From: Clostridia bacterium
GTDB taxonomy: Bacteria; Bacillota; Clostridia; Christensenellales; CAG-138
DNA: 64,000 bases
Reading direction: 5' to 3'
Assembly: GCA_017416425.1 (NCBI GenBank)
Contig: JAFQCL010000015.1
Location: 1 to 64,000 of the forward strand
The position numbers were made by a program, and so were the translations under genes. The stretch's first letter is position 1. Each line of letters opens with the position of its first letter. Positions 61,397 through 64,000 of the stretch are shown in pieces. Below the pieces are notes generated by a model that did not search any database, was not told the origin of the DNA, and saw nothing but the letters and a program-made list of their open reading frames with translations.

Positions 61397-63091
61397 ATGG
61401 CTATAAAGATTGCTGCAGCGTCACCGAAAACGCATGTTGGAAATATAACTAAGAATGCGGATGCTATAATCCATGCTATCAAACGAGCAGAGGAGGATGC
61501 TGCCGATTATCTGGTATTGCCTGAGCTTTCGCTTACAGGTGTTACTCTGGGTTCACTTTTGAGCTTTGAGCACATAGCGGATGAATGCAAGTATGAACTG
61601 GAGCGTATTCTTGATGCTACGAGGAATGTATCTGTAAGAACTGTAGTTGGACTGCCTGATATAAGCGATGGAGTGTCAAGATCTAAGGCTTTATTAATTG
61701 AAAAGGGTGCGGTAGTCGCAAGGGAATATTCTAACGCCACAAAAGCGCCTTTTGGATTTTTGCCTAACATATCCCATAAGCCTATGGACGTGAACATTAT
61801 CAGTAATTCAGATGTATCGATCATGTTTGGAAATGATATATTTGAGGACTTTATGCCAATTCCAATGGGAAGCATAGTGCTTTTGCCGTCGCCTTTAAAT
61901 GCTACAGCGCACAGCGATAGAATAACACTTGAGGCTTTAAAGCGCTTTTCGGCTATAAATGGCTGTATTGCGGCTTATGCTGCTCCCGGGAACGGGGAAT
62001 CTATGTCAAAATATCTATTCGATGGAATTTGTGCTATCACCTATAATGGCAATATACTGGCATGTTCGGATGTGATCCACGGTGAGGGATATGTTTGCGT
62101 AGAGGTCGAGCCTGACTATGATGCGTCCATAGTGGATGCTGATGATCCTAAGTATCCTGATAGCTATCTTTCAAAAGATAGCGAGCTTTTGAGGCATGAA
62201 TGTGAGCGCATATATGATCTTCAGGCGTATGCTCTTATAAGGCGACTTACTCATATAGGCGGTAGGGGATTCATAGTGGGTGTATCGGGCGGACTTGACA
62301 GTGCGCTTGCGTTTATGGCTGCCGTCCATGCCGCTGATATGATGGGCATATCCCGAAAGCGTGTTGTAGGCGTCTCAATGCCGGGCTTTGGCTCATCCAC
62401 ACGAACCAGGAATAATGCAATGCTTCTTGTTGAGGCTATGGGTTGTGATTATCGTGAAATAAGCATAAAAGATGCGTGTATGCAGGTGTTTTCCGACATC
62501 GGTCATTCACATGAGGAATATAATGTTGTATTTGAGAACACACAGGCCAGAATGAGAACCCTTATGCTGCTTGGCATTTCGAATAAAGAGGGCCTTTTAG
62601 ACATTGGCACAGGAGATCTTTCCGAGCTTGCGCTTGGTTGGACTACATTTGGCGGAGACCATCTTGCGCAATATGGCGTAAACTCGACAATACCAAAGAC
62701 CGTCATACGCAAGATAGTGGAATTTGTTGCGGATACTACACCCGAGGCACACGGGGTACTGATGGATATATTGAATACTCCTATAAGCCCGGAGCTTTTG
62801 CCTTTGTCAAATGATGGTGAGATAGCGCAAAAAACTGAGCAAACCGTAGGAAACTATGAGCTGCATGATTTCTTTATATACCAATATGTGGTAAATAGAC
62901 TGAATAAGGAGGATATAATAAAGAAAGCTTTTTTTGAACTTGACTTTCCTGAGGATGAGATAAGGCGGGTATATGGAATATTTGAACACAGATTCAGACA
63001 GCATCAGTTTAAAAGGCTGTGTGCGCCTGAGAGCGCAAATATTTTGATCTCATTAGCTTCACACGACTGGGATATGGGGTCTGATATGTGA
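61397..63091 (+). CDS. nadE: NAD+ synthase with degenerate glutaminase domain
   Basis: A 564-aa NadE of the long type (usual length about 640). The nitrilase-like domain keeps the glutamate (LPELSLTG, E43), but the site of the catalytic Cys reads FGNDIFEDF, with Phe149 where ICED is expected. The synthetase domain is normal: VGVSGGLDSALAF ATP loop and GTGDLSELALGW. It probably uses free ammonia to turn nicotinate adenine dinucleotide into NAD+. SD GGAGG before ATG. Confidence 0.9.
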   Translation: MAIKIAAASPKTHVGNITKNADAIIHAIKRAEEDAADYLVLPELSLTGVTLGSLLSFEHIADECKYELERILDATRNVSVRTVVGLPDISDGVSRSKALLIEKGAVVAREYSNATKAPFGFLPNISHKPMDVNIISNSDVSIMFGNDIFEDFMPIPMGSIVLLPSPLNATAHSDRITLEALKRFSAINGCIAAYAAPGNGESMSKYLFDGICAITYNGNILACSDVIHGEGYVCVEVEPDYDASIVDADDPKYPDSYLSKDSELLRHECERIYDLQAYALIRRLTHIGGRGFIVGVSGGLDSALAFMAAVHAADMMGISRKRVVGVSMPGFGSSTRTRNNAMLLVEAMGCDYREISIKDACMQVFSDIGHSHEEYNVVFENTQARMRTLMLLGISNKEGLLDIGTGDLSELALGWTTFGGDHLAQYGVNSTIPKTVIRKIVEFVADTTPEAHGVLMDILNTPISPELLPLSNDGEIAQKTEQTVGNYELHDFFIYQYVVNRLNKEDIIKKAFFELDFPEDEIRRVYGIFEHRFRQHQFKRLCAPESANILISLASHDWDMGSDM

Positions 63092-63284
63092 ATGATTTTA
63101 TCGTTGATATACCACATTTAAAATCATAAAATACAAAATGAAAGTATAGCAAACGATGGCAACCGCATATACGTTTGATATAAAAAGCTCATGCTTATAA
63201 ATCATATTGCAATGAATAAAAAATGTGGTATAATTAATAACATTTTATCGGTAATCGGTAATTTTAACAGAAAGGTGAACTATT

Positions 63285-64000
63285 ATGGCAGATATGGCAG
63301 AATCAAATAATATGAAGGGAAAAAAAAGGGGGGTTATAGAAAGGCTCAAGGGGATGAAACTGATATGGAAGATAATAATAGTTGCGGCTATCGTTTTAGC
63401 ACTTACAGCTTTGGTGTTAGTGTGGCAATTTTACTGGATACCGAAGAACCATGGCCAGCATTTATTCCCTTTGGATACGATATCTCCGATATATACTCCC
63501 AAGCCGACTGAGCCCGTTTGGCAGGGCGGAACGGAACCAAGTTATACGCCGGAAACACCGGCGCCTACTACTCTGGAGGATTATAGGCAGAGTTTATACG
63601 CTCAAGCTGATCTATCAATGATGAAGAATATTGTAAATGTGCTCATAATCGGTGTTGACTATTCTGAGGAGCGTGTGGGCGAAGATTGGACCGGTAAGGA
63701 GGATTTTCATTCCGATGTAATGATGCTTGTGGCCATAAACTTTGATGAAAAGACGGTCGATCTTATATCTTTACCCCGCGATACATACGCAAGCATACCG
63801 GGCGTACAGGGTATCTACAAGCTTAATGCATCTATTAACTGTGGCGGAGGCTATAACGAAGCAGGCTTTGAAAAGGTATGTGAAGCTGCCGAGTGGATGC
63901 TTGGCGGTATACCCGTTGATTACTATTATGCGGTAAATATGCCCACCGTCAAGGCTCTTGCGGATGCTATAGGCGGCGTTGACTATGATGTTGAAGTAGC
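63285..64000 (+). CDS. LytR-CpsA-Psr family protein, cut by window end
   Basis: The first 238 codons of an LCP protein, which would move glycopolymers from lipid carriers to peptidoglycan. Basic cytosolic start, membrane helix (about 30-50), Pro/Thr linker, then LCP motifs NVLIIGVDYSEE, DVMMLVAINFDEKT and LISLPRDTYASIPG. ATG 63285 has AAAGGTG upstream. The 3' end lies outside the window. Confidence 0.92.
   Translation, partial: MADMAESNNMKGKKRGVIERLKGMKLIWKIIIVAAIVLALTALVLVWQFYWIPKNHGQHLFPLDTISPIYTPKPTEPVWQGGTEPSYTPETPAPTTLEDYRQSLYAQADLSMMKNIVNVLIIGVDYSEERVGEDWTGKEDFHSDVMMLVAINFDEKTVDLISLPRDTYASIPGVQGIYKLNASINCGGGYNEAGFEKVCEAAEWMLGGIPVDYYYAVNMPTVKALADAIGGVDYDVEV

Noticed and set aside
1-64000. 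CRISPR array
   Set aside because: No regularly spaced repeats and no cas genes were seen.

Overview
The window looks like a chromosome segment of a low-GC, anaerobic Gram-positive bacterium of the class Clostridia. The evidence is a butyrate route (ptb-buk), an acetate route (pta-ackA), ECF vitamin transporters, class D sortase and SpoIIQ-like proteins, Pro/Thr-rich linkers, and ribosomal proteins L28, L31 and L32 with intact zinc cysteines. The genus cannot be named from the sequence alone.

Region 1 (1 to about 26.6-27.1 kb) is the right part of an integrative/conjugative-type element. It begins with the cut start of a lincosamide nucleotidyltransferase gene. Next come surface/transfer genes (an NlpC/P60 protein of the CD1108 type, a small membrane protein, a class D sortase), an XRE repressor and a SLOG protein. 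From 20.2 kb back to 4.5 kb runs one uninterrupted minus-strand unit with a recognisable promoter: XRE regulator, hsdM, HEPN protein, hsdS1, tyrosine recombinase, a start-less hsdS half cassette, hsdS2, hsdR, then WYL regulator, ASCH protein, a 67-aa protein, a J-domain coiled-coil protein, DUF5063, HIRAN and a DUF262/DUF1524/DUF5655 nuclease. All neighbours overlap or lie within about 75 bases. The hsd part is a type I restriction-modification locus with a shuffling design and an embedded HEPN candidate toxin. I do not recognise the seven-gene tail as a named system; it is the best candidate here for an undescribed defence module.

To the right of that unit is an SOS mutagenesis cassette: a UmuD/LexA-like repressor, a Y-family polymerase and a YolD-like protein, under a promoter whose spacer contains a perfect Gram-positive LexA box. 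Next come a sigma-like regulator with a structured leader, a strongly folded untranslated stretch of about 450 bases, an orphan PemK/MazF toxin, a small zinc protein, an excisionase and a Tn916-type integrase. The element ends at a complete tRNA-Ser(CGA) gene, followed by two more copies of the attachment core carrying only tRNA 5' halves. These record repeated integration.

Region 2 (27.4-64 kb) is ordinary chromosome: gpsA, a SpoIIQ-like peptidase, a two-gene TauE-type transporter, degV, a nucleotidyltransferase, rpmF, ackA/pta, tmcAL, ygiQ, a putative pantothenate transporter with coaX, buk/ptb, rpmE, trmK, rmuC, a Nif3-like gene, rnpB, an ECF transporter pair, xth, hflK/hflC, lgt, rpmB, pncB, rpsR-ssb-rpsF, nadE and the start of an LCP-family gene. 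Six of these genes share a dispersed leader repeat ending at or just before the start codon. A decayed insertion with a broken MazG-like gene lies between coaX and buk. NadE has lost its glutaminase cysteine.
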